Assembly (NCBI GenBank): GCA_009746045.1
Contig: RPFO01000644.1
Coordinates: forward strand, 253,501 to 317,500
DNA: 64,000 nucleotides
Direction: 5' to 3'
DNA from: Mesostigma viride
Taxonomy: Eukaryota; Streptophyta; Mesostigmatophyceae; Mesostigmatales; Mesostigmataceae
This document shows, in pieces, positions 41,801 through 56,800 of the stretch. Positions within the stretch are counted from its first letter, which is position 1. Every line of letters starts with the position of its first letter. The notes under the pieces were generated by a model. The model was given only the letters and a program-made list of their open reading frames with translations, had not been told where the DNA came from and did not search any database. The position numbers and the translations under genes were made by a program.

Positions 41801-44800
41801 TCAGGATAGGAATACTGGCAATAAGGTTCTGCACTGTGCACATGTCCAGCTGGTGATCAAAGAAGGAAATGGAAGCAGAGGTAGAAAACAGAAATAGGCG
41901 AATCCTGCCCATAGCACTAGAAAAGGGAGTACAGTCAATGCATGAGTTCCACTCAGGTGCTCAGGCCTTTTTTTCCCCACCTTTGGGGTGTAATATGTGT
42001 TTCAAGCTATAGTAGTATGTTATTTAATGGTTGCAATGTCGCTCTATTTACATCGTAGCCAGAAGTACTTTGGAAGCATGCACGGATTGCCCCGTTGGAA
42101 ATCACAGTTTCTTTTCAATGTTTACTCTGTCATGCATCGACCACACTCCTGCGTCCACCCTTTGGCGCCTCTCAACAATGCATCGTTCCAACCATTTTGC
42201 GTCCGCAATCTCCAGGCACGTTTTCAAGGGCATGTGTGCATGGGCAGGGCTCTACCACCCACCAGGGTATTTATCTCCTCGTGAGCGATGCGGGGCCGTG
42301 ATGATATTGTGAGCGATGCGGGGCACTGATCTCCTCGTGAGCGATGCGGGGCACTGATCTCCTCGTGAGCGATGCGGGGCACTGGTCTCCTCGTGAGCGA
42401 TGCGGGGCACTGATCTCTCGTGAGCGATGCGGGGCACTGGTCTCCTCGTGAGCGATGCGGGGCACTGGTCTCTCGTGAGCGATGCGGGGCACTGATCTCC
42501 TCGTGAGCAATGCGGGGCACTGATCTCCTCGTGAGCGATGCGGGGCACTGATCTCTCGTGAGCGATGCGGGGCACTGATCTCCTCGTGAGCGATGCCGGG
42601 CACTGATCTCTCGTGAGCGATGCGGGGCACTGATCTCCTCGTGAGCGATGCGGGGCACTGATCTCTCGTGAGCGATGCGGGGCACTGATCTCTCGTGAGC
42701 GATGCGGGGCACTGGTCTCCTCGTGAGCGATGCGGGGCACTGATCTCCTCGTGAGCGATGCGGGGCACTGATCTCTCGTGAGCGATGCGGGGCACTGATC
42801 TCTCGTGAGCGATGCGGGGCACTGATCTCTCGTGAGCGATGCGGGGCACTGGTCTCTCGTGAGCGATGCGGGGCACTGATCTCCTCGTGAGCGATGCGGG
42901 GCACTGATCTCCTCGTGAGCGATGCGGGGCACTGATCTCTCGTGAGCGATGCGGGGCACTGATCTCCTCGTGAGCGATGCGGGCACTGATCTCTCGTGAG
43001 CGATGCGGGGCACTGATCTCTCGTGAGCGATGCGGGGCACTGGTCTCCTCGTGAGCGATGCGGGGCACTGATCTCCTCGTGAGCGATGCGGGGCACTGGT
43101 CTCCTCGTGAGCGATGCGGGGCACTGATCTCTCGTGAGCGATGCGGGGCACTGATCTCTCGTGAGCGATGCGGGGCACTGATCTCTCGTGAGCGATGCGG
43201 GGCACTGATCTCCTCGTGAGCGATGCGGGGCACTGATCTCTCGTGAGCGATGCGGGGCACTGATCTCCTCGTGAGCGATGCGGGGCACTGATCTCTCGTG
43301 AGCGATGCGGGGCACTGATCTCCTCGTGAGCGATGCGGGGCACTGATCTCTCGTGAGCGATGCGGGGCACTGATCTCCTCGTGAGCGATGCGGGGCACTG
43401 GTCTCCTCGTGAGCGATGCGGGGCACTGATCTCTCGTGAGCGATGCGGGGCACTGATCTCCTCGTGAGCGATGCGGGGCACTGATCTCTCGTGAGCGATG
43501 CGGGGCACTGATCTCTCGTGAGCGATGCGGGGCACTGGTCTCTCGTGAGCGATGCGGGGCACTGATCTCCTCGTGAGCGATGCGGGGCACTGATCTCCTC
43601 GTGAGCGATGCGGGGCACTGATCTCTCGTGAGCGATGCGGGGCACTGATCTCTCGTGAGCGATGCGGGGCACTGGTCTCTCGTGAGCGATGCGGGGCACT
43701 GATCTCCTCGTGAGCGATGCGGGGCACTGATCTCCTCGTGAGCGATGCGGGGCACTGATCTCCTCGTGAGCGATGCGGGGCACTGATCTCTCGTGAGCGA
43801 TGCGGGGCACTGATCTCCTCGTGAGCGATGCGGGGCACTGATCTCTCGTGAGCGATGCGGGGCACTGATCTCCTCGTGAGCGATGCGGGGCACTGATCTC
43901 TCGTGAGCGATGCGGGGCACTGATCTCCTCGTGAGCGATGCGGGGCACTGATCTCTCGTGAGCGATGCGGGCACTGATCTCTCGTGAGCGATGCGGGGCA
44001 CTGATCTCTCGTGAGCGATGCGGGGCACTGATCTCCTCGTGAGCGATGCGGGGCACTGATCTCTCGTGAGCGATGCGGGGCACTGATCTCCTCGTGAGCG
44101 ATGCGGGGCACTGATCTCCTCGTGAGCGATGCGGGGCACTGATCTCTCGTGAGCGATGCGGGGCACTGATCTCTCGTGAGCGATGCGGGGCACTGATCTC
44201 TCGTGAGCGATGCGGGCACTGATCTCTCGTGAGCGATGCGGGGCACTGATCTCCTCGTGAGCGATGCGGGGCACTGATCTCTCGTGAGCGATGCGGGGCA
44301 CTGATCTCCTCGTGAGCGATGCGGGGCACTGATCTCTCGTGAGCGATGCGGGGCACTGATCTCTCGTGAGCGATGCGGGGCACTGATCTCTCGTGAGCGA
44401 TGCGGGGCACTGATCTCCTCGTGAGCGATGCGGGGCACTGATCTCCTCGTGAGCGATGCGGGGCACTGATCTCCTCGTGAGCGATGCGGGCACTGATCTC
44501 TCGTGAGCGATGCGGGGCACTGATCTCTCGTGAGCGATGCGGGGCACTGATCTCTCGTGAGCGATGCGGGGCACTGATCTCCTCGTGAGCGATGCGGGGC
44601 ACTGATCTCTCGTGAGCGATGCGGGGCACTGATCTCTCGTGAGCGATGCGGGGCACTGATCTCTCGTGAGCGATGCGGGGCACTGATCTCCTCGTGAGCG
44701 ATGCGGGGCACTGATCTCTCGTGAGCGATGCGGGGCACTGATCTCTCGTGAGCGATGCGGGGCACTGATCTCCTCGTGAGCGATGCGGGGCACTGATCTC

Positions 44801-47800
44801 TCGTGAGCGATGCGGGGCACTGATCTCCTCGTGAGCGATGCGGGGCACTGATCTCTCGTGAGCGATGCGGGGCACTGATCTCCTCGTGAGCGATGCGGGG
44901 CACTGATCTCCTCGTGAGCGATGCGGGGCACTGATCTCTCGTGAGCGATGCGGGGCACTGATCTCTCGTGAGCGATGCGGGGCACTGATCTCTCGTGAGC
45001 GATGCGGGGCACTGATCTCCTCGTGAGCGATGCGGGGCACTGATCTCCTCGTGAGCGATGCGGGGCACTGATCTCCTCGTGAGCGATGCGGGGCACTGAT
45101 CTCTCGTGAGCGATGCGGGGCACTGATCTCTCGTGAGCGATGCGGGGCACTGATCTCTCGTGAGCGATGCGGGGCACTGATCTCCTCGTGAGCGATGCGG
45201 GGCACTGATCTCTCGTGAGCGATGCGGGGCACTGATCTCTCGTGAGCGATGCGGGGCACTGATCTCCTCGTGAGCGATGCGGGGCACTGATCTCCTCGTG
45301 AGCGATGCGGGGCACTGATCTCTCGTGAGCGATGCGGGGCACTGATCTCTCGTGAGCGATGCGGGGCACTGATCTCCTCGTGAGCGATGCGGGGCACTGA
45401 TCTCTCGTGAGCGATGCGGGGCACTGATCTCCTCGTGAGCGATGCGGGGCACTGATCTCTCGTGAGCGATGCGGGGCACTGATCTCCTCGTGAGCGATGC
45501 GGGGCACTGATCTCCTCGTGAGCGATGCGGGGCACTGATCTCTCGTGAGCGATGCGGGGCACTGATCTCCTCGTGAGCGATGCGGGGCACTGATCTCTCG
45601 TGAGCGATGCGGGGCACTGATCTCCTCGTGAGCGATGCGGGGCACTGATCTCTCGTGAGCGATGCGGGGCACTGATCTCTCGTGAGCGATGCGGGGCACT
45701 GATCTCTCGTGAGCGATGCGGGGCACTGATCTCCTCGTGAGCGATGCGGGGCACTGATCTCTCGTGAGCGATGCGGGGCACTGATCTCTCGTGAGCGATG
45801 CGGGGCACTGATCTCCTCGTGAGCGATGCGGGGCACTGATCTCTCGTGAGCGATGCGGGGCACTGATCTCCTCGTGAGCGATGCGGGGCACTGATCTCCT
45901 CGTGAGCGATGCGGGGCACTGATCTCCTCGTGAGCGATGCGGGGCACTGATCTCTCGTGAGCGATGCGGGGCACTGATCTCTCGTGAGCGATGCGGGGCA
46001 CTGATCTCTCGTGAGCGATGCGGGGCACTGATCTCTCGTGAGCGATGCGGGGCACTGATCTCTCGTGAGCGATGCGGGGCACTGATCTCTCGTGAGCGAT
46101 GCGGGGCACTGATCTCTCGTGAGCGATGCGGGGCACTGATCTCTCGTGAGCGATGCGGGGCACTGATCTCTCGTGAGCGATGCGGGGCACTGATCTCCTC
46201 GTGAGCGATGCGGGGCACTGATCTCTCGTGAGCGATGCGGGGCACTGATCTCTCGTGAGCGATGCGGGGCACTGATCTCTCGTGAGCGATGCGGGGCACT
46301 GATCTCTCGTGAGCGATGCGGGGCACTGATCTCTCGTGAGCGATGCGGGGCACTGATCTCTCGTGAGCGATGCGGGGCACTGATCTCCTCGTGAGCGATG
46401 CGGGGCACTGATCTCTCGTGAGCGATGCGGGGCACTGATCTCTCGTGAGCGATGCGGGGCACTGATCTCTCGTGAGCGATGCGGGGCACTGATCTCCTCG
46501 TGAGCGATGCGGGGCACTGATCTCTCGTGAGCGATGCGGGGCACTGATCTCCTCGTGAGCGATGCGGGGCACTGATCTCTCGTGAGCGATGCGGGGCACT
46601 GATCTCTCGTGAGCGATGCGGGGCACTGATCTCCTCGTGAGCGATGCGGGGCACTGATCTCTCGTGAGCGATGCGGGGCACTGATCTCCTCGTGAGCGAT
46701 GCGGGGCACTGATCTCTCGTGAGCGATGCGGGGCACTGATCTCTCGTGAGCGATGCGGGGCACTGATCTCTCGTGAGCGATGCGGGGCACTGATCTCTCG
46801 TGAGCGATGCGGGGCACTGATCTCTCGTGAGCGATGCGGGGCACTGATCTCTCGTGAGCGATGCGGGGCACTGATCTCTCGTGAGCGATGCGGGGCACTG
46901 ATCTCTCGTGAGCGATGCGGGGCACTGATCTCCTCGTGAGCGATGCGGGGCACTGATCTCTCGTGAGCGATGCGGGGCACTGATCTCTCGTGAGCGATGC
47001 GGGGCACTGATCTCTCGTGAGCGATGCGGGGCACTGATCTCTCGTGAGCGATGCGGGGCACTGATCTCCTCGTGAGCGATGCGGGGCACTGATCTCTCGT
47101 GAGCGATGCGGGGCACTGATCTCTCGTGAGCGATGCGGGGCACTGATCTCCTCGTGAGCGATGCGGGGCACTGATCTCTCGTGAGCGATGCGGGGCACTG
47201 ATCTCCTCGTGAGCGATGCGGGGCACTGATCTCCTCGTGAGCGATGCGGGGCACTGATCTCCTCGTGAGCGATGCGGGGCACTGATCTCTCGTGAGCGAT
47301 GCGGGGCACTGATCTCTCGTGAGCGATGCGGGGCACTGATCTCTCGTGAGCGATGCGGGGCACTGATCTCTCGTGAGCGATGCGGGGCACTGATCTCCTC
47401 GTGAGCGATGCGGGGCACTGATCTCTCGTGAGCGATGCGGGGCACTGATCTCTCGTGAGCGATGCGGGGCACTGATCTCCTCGTGAGCGATGCGGGGCAC
47501 TGATCTCTCGTGAGCGATGCGGGGCACTGATCTCTCGTGAGCGATGCGGGGCACTGATCTCTCGTGAGCGATGCGGGGCACTGATCTCTCGTGAGCGATG
47601 CGGGGCACTGATCTCTCGTGAGCGATGCGGGGCACTGATCTCTCGTGAGCGATGCGGGGCACTGATCTCTCGTGAGCGATGCGGGGCACTGATCTCTCGT
47701 GAGCGATGCGGGGCACTGATCTCTCGTGAGCGATGCGGGGCACTGATCTCTCGTGAGCGATGCGGGGCACTGATCTCTCGTGAGCGATGCGGGGCACTGA

Positions 47801-50800
47801 TCTCTCGTGAGCGATGCGGGGCACTGATCTCCTCGTGAGCGATGCGGGGCACTGATCTCTCGTGAGCGATGCGGGGCACTGATCTCTCGTGAGCGATGCG
47901 GGGCACTGATCTCCTCGTGAGCGATGCGGGGCACTGATCTCTCGTGAGCGATGCGGGGCACTGATCTCTCGTGAGCGATGCGGGGCACTGATCTCTCGTG
48001 AGCGATGCGGGGCACTGATCTCTCGTGAGCGATGCGGGGCACTGATCTCTCGTGAGCGATGCGGGGCACTGATCTCTCGTGAGCGATGCGGGGCACTGAT
48101 CTCTCGTGAGCGATGCGGGGCACTGATCTCTCGTGAGCGATGCGGGGCACTGATCTCTCGTGAGCGATGCGGGGCACTGATCTCTCGTGAGCGATGCGGG
48201 GCACTGATCTCTCGTGAGCGATGCGGGGCACTGATCTCTCGTGAGCGATGCGGGGCACTGATCTCTCGTGAGCGATGCGGGGCACTGATCTCTCGTGAGC
48301 GATGCGGGGCACTGATCTCTCGTGAGCGATGCGGGGCACTGATCTCTCGTGAGCGATGCGGGGCACTGATCTCTCGTGAGCGATGCGGGGCACTGATCTC
48401 TCGTGAGCGATGCGGGGCACTGATCTCTCGTGAGCGATGCGGGGCACTGATCTCTCGTGAGCGATGCGGGGCACTGATCTCTCGTGAGCGATGCGGGGCA
48501 CTGATCTCTCGTGAGCGATGCGGGGCACTGATCTCTCGTGAGCGATGCGGGGCACTGATCTCTCGTGAGCGATGCGGGGCACTGATCTCTCGTGAGCGAT
48601 GCGGGGCACTGATCTCTCGTGAGCGATGCGGGGCACTGATCTCTCGTGAGCGATGCGGGGCACTGATCTCTCGTGAGCGATGCGGGGCACTGATCTCTCG
48701 TGAGCGATGCGGGGCACTGATCTCTCGTGAGCGATGCGGGGCACTGATCTCTCGTGAGCGATGCGGGGCACTGATCTCTCGTGAGCGATGCGGGGCACTG
48801 ATCTCTCGTGAGCGATGCGGGGCACTGATCTCCTCGTGAGCGATGCGGGGCACTGATCTCTCGTGAGCGATGCGGGGCACTGATCTCTCGTGAGCGATGC
48901 GGGGCACTGATCTCTCGTGAGCGATGCGGGGCACTGATCTCTCGTGAGCGATGCGGGGCACTGATCTCTCGTGAGCGATGCGGGGCACTGATCTCTCGTG
49001 AGCGATGCGGGGCACTGATCTCTCGTGAGCGATGCGGGGCACTGATCTCTCGTGAGCGATGCGGGGCACTGATCTCTCGTGAGCGATGCGGGGCACTGAT
49101 CTCTCGTGAGCGATGCGGGGCACTGATCTCTCGTGAGCGATGCGGGGCACTGATCTCTCGTGAGCGATGCGGGGCACTGATCTCTCGTGAGCGATGCGGG
49201 GCACTGATCTCTCGTGAGCGATGCGGGGCACTGATCTCCTCGTGAGCGATGCGGGGCACTGATCTCTCGTGAGCGATGCGGGGCACTGATCTCTCGTGAG
49301 CGATGCGGGGCACTGATCTCTCGTGAGCGATGCGGGGCACTGATCTCTCGTGAGCGATGCGGGGCACTGATCTCTCGTGAGCGATGCGGGGCACTGATCT
49401 CTCGTGAGCGATGCGGGGCACTGATCTCTCGTGAGCGATGCGGGGCACTGATCTCTCGTGAGCGATGCGGGGCACTGATCTCTCGTGAGCGATGCGGGGC
49501 ACTGATCTCTCGTGAGCGATGCGGGGCACTGATCTCTCGTGAGCGATGCGGGGCACTGATCTCTCGTGAGCGATGCGGGGCACTGATCTCTCGTGAGCGA
49601 TGCGGGGCACTGATCTCTCGTGAGCGATGCGGGGCACTGATCTCTCGTGAGCGATGCGGGGCACTGATCTCTCGTGAGCGATGCGGGGCACTGATCTCTC
49701 GTGAGCGATGCGGGGCACTGATCTCTCGTGAGCGATGCGGGGCACTGATCTCTCGTGAGCGATGCGGGGCACTGATCTCTCGTGAGCGATGCGGGGCACT
49801 GATCTCCTCGTGAGCGATGCGGGGCACTGATCTCTCGTGAGCGATGCGGGGCACTGATCTCTCGTGAGCGATGCGGGGCACTGATCTCTCGTGAGCGATG
49901 CGGGGCACTGATCTCTCGTGAGCGATGCGGGGCACTGATCTCTCGTGAGCGATGCGGGGCACTGATCTCTCGTGAGCGATGCGGGGCACTGATCTCTCGT
50001 GAGCGATGCGGGGCACTGATCTCTCGTGAGCGATGCGGGGCACTGATCTCTCGTGAGCGATGCGGGGCACTGATCTCTCGTGAGCGATGCGGGGCACTGA
50101 TCTCTCGTGAGCGATGCGGGGCACTGATCTCTCGTGAGCGATGCGGGGCACTGATCTCTCGTGAGCGATGCGGGGCACTGATCTCTCGTGAGCGATGCGG
50201 GGCACTGATCTCTCGTGAGCGATGCGGGGCACTGATCTCTCGTGAGCGATGCGGGGCACTGATCTCTCGTGAGCGATGCGGGGCACTGATCTCTCGTGAG
50301 CGATGCGGGGCACTGATCTCTCGTGAGCGATGCGGGGCACTGATCTCTCGTGAGCGATGCGGGGCACTGATCTCTCGTGAGCGATGCGGGGCACTGATCT
50401 CCTCGTGAGCGATGCGGGGCACTGATCTCTCGTGAGCGATGCGGGGCACTGATCTCTCGTGAGCGATGCGGGGCACTGATCTCTCGTGAGCGATGCGGGG
50501 CACTGATCTCTCGTGAGCGATGCGGGGCACTGATCTCTCGTGAGCGATGCGGGGCACTGATCTCTCGTGAGCGATGCGGGGCACTGATCTCTCGTGAGCG
50601 ATGCGGGGCACTGATCTCTCGTGAGCGATGCGGGGCACTGATCTCTCGTGAGCGATGCGGGGCACTGATCTCTCGTGAGCGATGCGGGGCACTGATCTCT
50701 CGTGAGCGATGCGGGGCACTGATCTCTCGTGAGCGATGCGGGGCACTGATCTCTCGTGAGCGATGCGGGGCACTGATCTCTCGTGAGCGATGCGGGGCAC

Positions 50801-53800
50801 TGATCTCCTCGTGAGCGATGCGGGGCACTGATCTCTCGTGAGCGATGCGGGGCACTGATCTCTCGTGAGCGATGCGGGGCACTGATCTCTCGTGAGCGAT
50901 GCGGGGCACTGATCTCTCGTGAGCGATGCGGGGCACTGATCTCTCGTGAGCGATGCGGGGCACTGATCTCTCGTGAGCGATGCGGGGCACTGATCTCTCG
51001 TGAGCGATGCGGGGCACTGATCTCCTCGTGAGCGATGCGGGGCACTGATCTCTCGTGAGCGATGCGGGGCACTGATCTCTCGTGAGCGATGCGGGGCACT
51101 GATCTCTCGTGAGCGATGCGGGGCACTGATCTCTCGTGAGCGATGCGGGGCACTGATCTCTCGTGAGCGATGCGGGGCACTGATCTCTCGTGAGCGATGC
51201 GGGGCACTGATCTCTCGTGAGCGATGCGGGGCACTGATCTCTCGTGAGCGATGCGGGGCACTGATCTCTCGTGAGCGATGCGGGGCACTGATCTCCTCGT
51301 GAGCGATGCGGGGCACTGATCTCTCGTGAGCGATGCGGGGCACTGATCTCTCGTGAGCGATGCGGGGCACTGATCTCTCGTGAGCGATGCGGGGCACTGA
51401 TCTCTCGTGAGCGATGCGGGGCACTGATCTCTCGTGAGCGATGCGGGGCACTGATCTCTCGTGAGCGATGCGGGGCACTGATCTCTCGTGAGCGATGCGG
51501 GGCACTGATCTCTCGTGAGCGATGCGGGGCACTGATCTCTCGTGAGCGATGCGGGGCACTGATCTCCTCGTGAGCGATGCGGGGCACTGATCTCTCGTGA
51601 GCGATGCGGGGCACTGATCTCTCGTGAGCGATGCGGGGCACTGATCTCTCGTGAGCGATGCGGGGCACTGATCTCTCGTGAGCGATGCGGGGCACTGATC
51701 TCTCGTGAGCGATGCGGGGCACTGATCTCTCGTGAGCGATGCGGGGCACTGATCTCTCGTGAGCGATGCGGGGCACTGATCTCTCGTGAGCGATGCGGGG
51801 CACTGATCTCCTCGTGAGCGATGCGGGGCACTGATCTCTCGTGAGCGATGCGGGGCACTGATCTCTCGTGAGCGATGCGGGGCACTGATCTCTCGTGAGC
51901 GATGCGGGGCACTGATCTCCTCGTGAGCGATGCGGGGCACTGATCTCTCGTGAGCGATGCGGGGCACTGATCTCTCGTGAGCGATGCGGGGCACTGATCT
52001 CTCGTGAGCGATGCGGGGCACTGATCTCTCGTGAGCGATGCGGGGCACTGATCTCTCGTGAGCGATGCGGGGCACTGATCTCTCGTGAGCGATGCGGGGC
52101 ACTGATCTCTCGTGAGCGATGCGGGGCACTGATCTCCTCGTGAGCGATGCGGGGCACTGATCTCTCGTGAGCGATGCGGGGCACTGATCTCCTCGTGAGC
52201 GATGCGGGGCACTGATCTCCTCGTGAGCGATGCGGGGCACTGATCTCCTCGTGAGCGATGCGGGGCACTGATCTCCTCGTGAGCGATGCGGGGCACTGAT
52301 CTCCTCGTGAGCGATGCGGGGCACTGATCTCCTCGTGAGCGATGCGGGGCACTGATCTCTCGTGAGCGATGCGGGGCACTGATCTCTCGTGAGCGATGCG
52401 GGGCACTGATCTCCTCGTGAGCGATGCGGGGCACTGATCTCCTCGTGAGCGATGCGGGGCACTGATCTCCTCGTGAGCGATGCGGGGCACTGATCTCCTC
52501 GTGAGCGATGCGGGGCACTGATCTCCTCGTGAGCGATGCGGGGCACTGATCTCCTCGTGAGCGATGCGGGGCACTGATCTCTCGTGAGCGATGCGGGGCA
52601 CTGATCTCCTCGTGAGCGATGCGGGGCACTGATCTCCTCGTGAGCGATGCGGGGCACTGATCTCCTCGTGAGCGATGCGGGGCACTGATCTCCTCGTGAG
52701 CGATGCGGGGCACTGATCTCTCGTGAGCGATGCGGGGCACTGATCTCCTCGTGAGCGATGCGGGGCACTGATCTCCTCGTGAGCGATGCGGGGCACTGAT
52801 CTCCTCGTGAGCGATGCGGGGCACTGATCTCTCGTGAGCGATGCGGGGCACTGATCTCTCGTGAGCGATGCGGGGCACTGATCTCTCGTGAGCGATGCGG
52901 GGCACTGATCTCTCGTGAGCGATGCGGGGCACTGATCTCCTCGTGAGCGATGCGGGGCACTGATCTCCTCGTGAGCGATGCGGGGCACTGATCTCTCGTG
53001 AGCGATGCGGGGCACTGATCTCTCGTGAGCGATGCGGGGCACTGATCTCTCGTGAGCGATGCGGGGCACTGATCTCCTCGTGAGCGATGCGGGGCACTGA
53101 TCTCCTCGTGAGCGATGCGGGGCACTGATCTCTCGTGAGCGATGCGGGGCACTGATCTCCTCGTGAGCGATGCGGGGCACTGATCTCCTCGTGAGCGATG
53201 CGGGGCACTGATCTCTCGTGAGCGATGCGGGGCACTGATCTCTCCTGAGCGATGCGGGGTGCTGATCTCCTCGTGAGCGATGCGGGGCACTGATCTCTCG
53301 TGAGCGATGCGGGGCACTGGTCTCCTCGTGAGCGATGCGGGGCACTGATCTCCTCGTGAGCGATGCGGGGCACTGGTCTCTCGTGAGCGATGCGGGGCAC
53401 TGATCTCTCGTGAGCGATGCGGGGCACTGATCTCTCGTGAGCGATGCGGGGCACTGACCTCCTCGTGAGCGATGCGGGGCACTGATCTCTCGTGAGCGAT
53501 GCGGGGCACTGATCTCTCGTGAGCGATGCGGGGCACTGATCTCTCGTGAGCGATGCGGGGCACTGGTCTCGTGAGCGATGCGGGGCACTGATCTCTCGTG
53601 AGCGATGCGGGGCACTGATCTCTCGTGAGCGATGCGGGGCACTGATCTCCTCGTGAGCGATGCGGGGCACTGATCTCTCGTGAGCGATGCGGGGCACTGA
53701 TCTCCTCGTGAGCGATGCGGGGCACTGATCTCCTCGTGAGCGATGCGGGGCACTGGTCTCCTCGTGAGCGATGCGGGGCACTGATCTCTCGTGAGCGATG

Positions 53801-56800
53801 CGGGGCACTGATCTCCTCGTGAGCGATGCGGGGCCCTGATCTCTCGTGAGCGATGCGGGGCACTGATCTCCTCGTGAGCGATGCGGGGCACTGATCTCTC
53901 GTGAGCGATGCGGGGCACTGATCTCTCGTGAGCGATGCGGGGCACTGATCTCCTCGTGAGCGATGCGGGGCACTGATCTCTCGTGAGGGATGCGGGGCAC
54001 TGATCTCCTCGTGAGCGATGCGGGGCCCTGATGATATTGTGAGCGATGCGGGGCACTGATCTCTCGTGAGCGATGCGGGGCACTGATCTCCTCGTGAGCG
54101 ATGCGGGGCACTGGTCTCTCGTGAGCGATGCGGGGCACTGATCTCTCGTGAGCGATGCGGGGCACTGGTCTCGTGAGCGATGCGGGGCACTGATCTCTCG
54201 TGAGCGATGCGGGGCACTGATCTCCTCGTGAGCGAGCGGGGCACTGATCTCTCGTGAGCGATGCGGGGCACTGATCTCTCGTGAGCGATGCGGGGCACTG
54301 ATCTCTCGTGAGCGATGCGGGGCACTGATCTCTCGTGAGCGATGCGGGGCACTGATCTCTCGTGAGCGATGCGGGGCACTGATCTCTCGTGAGCGATGCG
54401 GGGCACTGATCTCTCGTGAGCGATGCGGGGCACTGATCTCTCGTGAGTGATGCGGGGCACTGATCTCTCGTGAGCGATGCGGGGCACTGATCTCCTCGTG
54501 AGCGATGCGGGGCACTGATCTCTCGTGAGCGATGCGGGGCACTGATCTCTCGTGAGCGATGCGGGGCACTGATCTCTCGTGAGCGATGCGGGGCACTGAT
54601 CTCTCGTGAGCGATGCGGGGCACTGATCTCTCGTGAGCGATGCGGGGCACTGATCTCTCGTGAGCGATGCGGGGCACTGATCTCCTCGTGAGCGATGCGG
54701 GGCACTGATCTCCTCGTGAGCGATGCGGGGCACTGATCTCCTCGTGAGCGATGCGGGGCACTGATCTCTCGTGAGCGATGCGGGGCACTGATCTCTCCGT
54801 GAGCGATGCGGGGCACTGATCTCTCGTGAGCGATGCGGGGCACTGATCTCCTCGTGAGCGATGCGGGGTGCTGATCTTCTCGTGAGCGATGCGGGGCACT
54901 GATCTCTCGTGAGCGATGTGGGGCACTGGTCTCTCGTGAGCGATGCGGGGCACTAATCTCCTCGTGAGCGATGCGGGGCACTGATCTCTCGTGAGCGATG
55001 CGGGGCACTGATCTCTCGTGAGCGATGCGGGGCACTGGTCTCTCGTGGGCGATGCGGGGCACTGGTCTCCTCGTGAGCGATGCGGGGCACTGATCTCTCG
55101 TGGGCGATGCGGGGCACTGGTCTCCTCGTGAGCGATGCGGGGCACTGGTCTCCTCGTGAGCGATGCGGGGCACTGATCTCCTCGTGAGCGATGCGGGGCA
55201 CTGATCTCCTCGTGAGCGATGCGGGGCACTGATCTCCTCGTGAGCGATGCGGGGCACTGGTCTCCTCGTGAGCGATGCGGGGCACTGATCTCTCGTGAGC
55301 GATGCGGGGCACTGATCTCTCGTGAGCGATGCGGGGCACTGATCTCTCGTGAGCGATGCGGGGCACTGGTCTCTCGTGAGCGATGCGGGGCACTGATCTC
55401 CTCGTGAGCGATGCGGGCGGGACTGGTGGCCGCCTCGCCTGTCGCGTGCCATCAGCTTGCTAGATCAACCATAAGATAAATTAAGCATAAGATGCTTGAT
55501 CACATTGCATATGTGCTAGAGGCTAGCTCACTTCCAGATAGTTCACCTGCGCATGTCATACGCCTGCGGCCTGGGCGTAAACTCTTGCAGTTTTGCCTTC
55601 TCATTCTCCTTCCCTCGCTTCGTCTTTGTCACGCTTGCCCGTCTGGTTGTTGCTGCCACGTGTACCACTCCTTTTTCGTGCGCACAGATTACAGACCTTG
55701 CGCACAACTCCTGCGCCGAGGTGAGCCGAGCCTCGATGGCGACATGCCTTGCAGCATGGCGTCATGGCTTGATGTTTATCGGCATCCCGCAGGTGATGGC
55801 ATCGATGGTGATCTAGGCCTGAGAGGATGCCATGGGTCACCAGTGAGCCACTACAGTGAATCCTACTATTCACCTTTTACAGCAAACCCCTACAGAACCC
55901 CTACTAAGAACCCCTACAGAACCCCTATATTGGGCAGATTTTTTTCTAATGAGATGTCACCACCGTCATGTCATGTCATGTCATGTCATGTCATGTCATG
56001 TCATGTCATGTCATGTCATGTCATGTCATGTCATGTCATGTCATGTCATGTCATGTCATGTCATGTCATGTCATGTCATGTCATGTCATGTCATGTCATG
56101 TCATGTCATGTCATGTCATGTCATGTCATGTCATGTCATGTCATGTCATGTCATGTCATGTCATGTCATGTCATGTCATGTCATGTCATGTCATGTCATG
56201 TCATGTCATGTCATGTCATGTCATGTCATGTCATGTCATGTCATGTCATGTCATGTCATGTCATGTCATGTCATGTCATGTCATGTCATGTCATGTCATG
56301 TCATGTCATGTCATGTCATGTCATGTCATGTCATGTCATGTCATGTCATGTCATGTCATGTCATGTCATGTCATGTCATGTCATGTCATGTCATGTCATG
56401 TCATGTCATGTCATGTCATGTCATGTCATGTCATGTCATGTCATGTCATGTCATGTCATGTCATGTCATGTCATGTCATGTCATGTCATGTCATGTCATG
56501 TCATGTCATGTCATGTCATGTCATGTCATGTCATGTCATGTCATGTCATGTCATGTCATGTCATGTCATGTCATGTCATGTCATGTCATGTCATGTCATG
56601 TCATGTCATGTCATGTCATGTCATGTCATGTCATGTCATGTCATGTCATGTCATGTCATGTCATGTCATGTCATGTCATGTCATGTCATGTCATGTCATG
56701 TCATGTCATGTCATGTCATGTCATGTCATGTCATGTCATGTCATGTCATGTCATGTCATGTCATGTCATGTCATGTCATGTCATGTCATGTCATGTCATG

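Noticed and set aside
42224-55452. Three overlapping minus-strand open frames of more than 4,100 codons each
   Set aside because: They are a by-product of a satellite unit without stop codons in any minus-strand frame. All three frames are open at once and give the same 9-residue phrases. No promoter, start context or non-repeat domain supports a gene.
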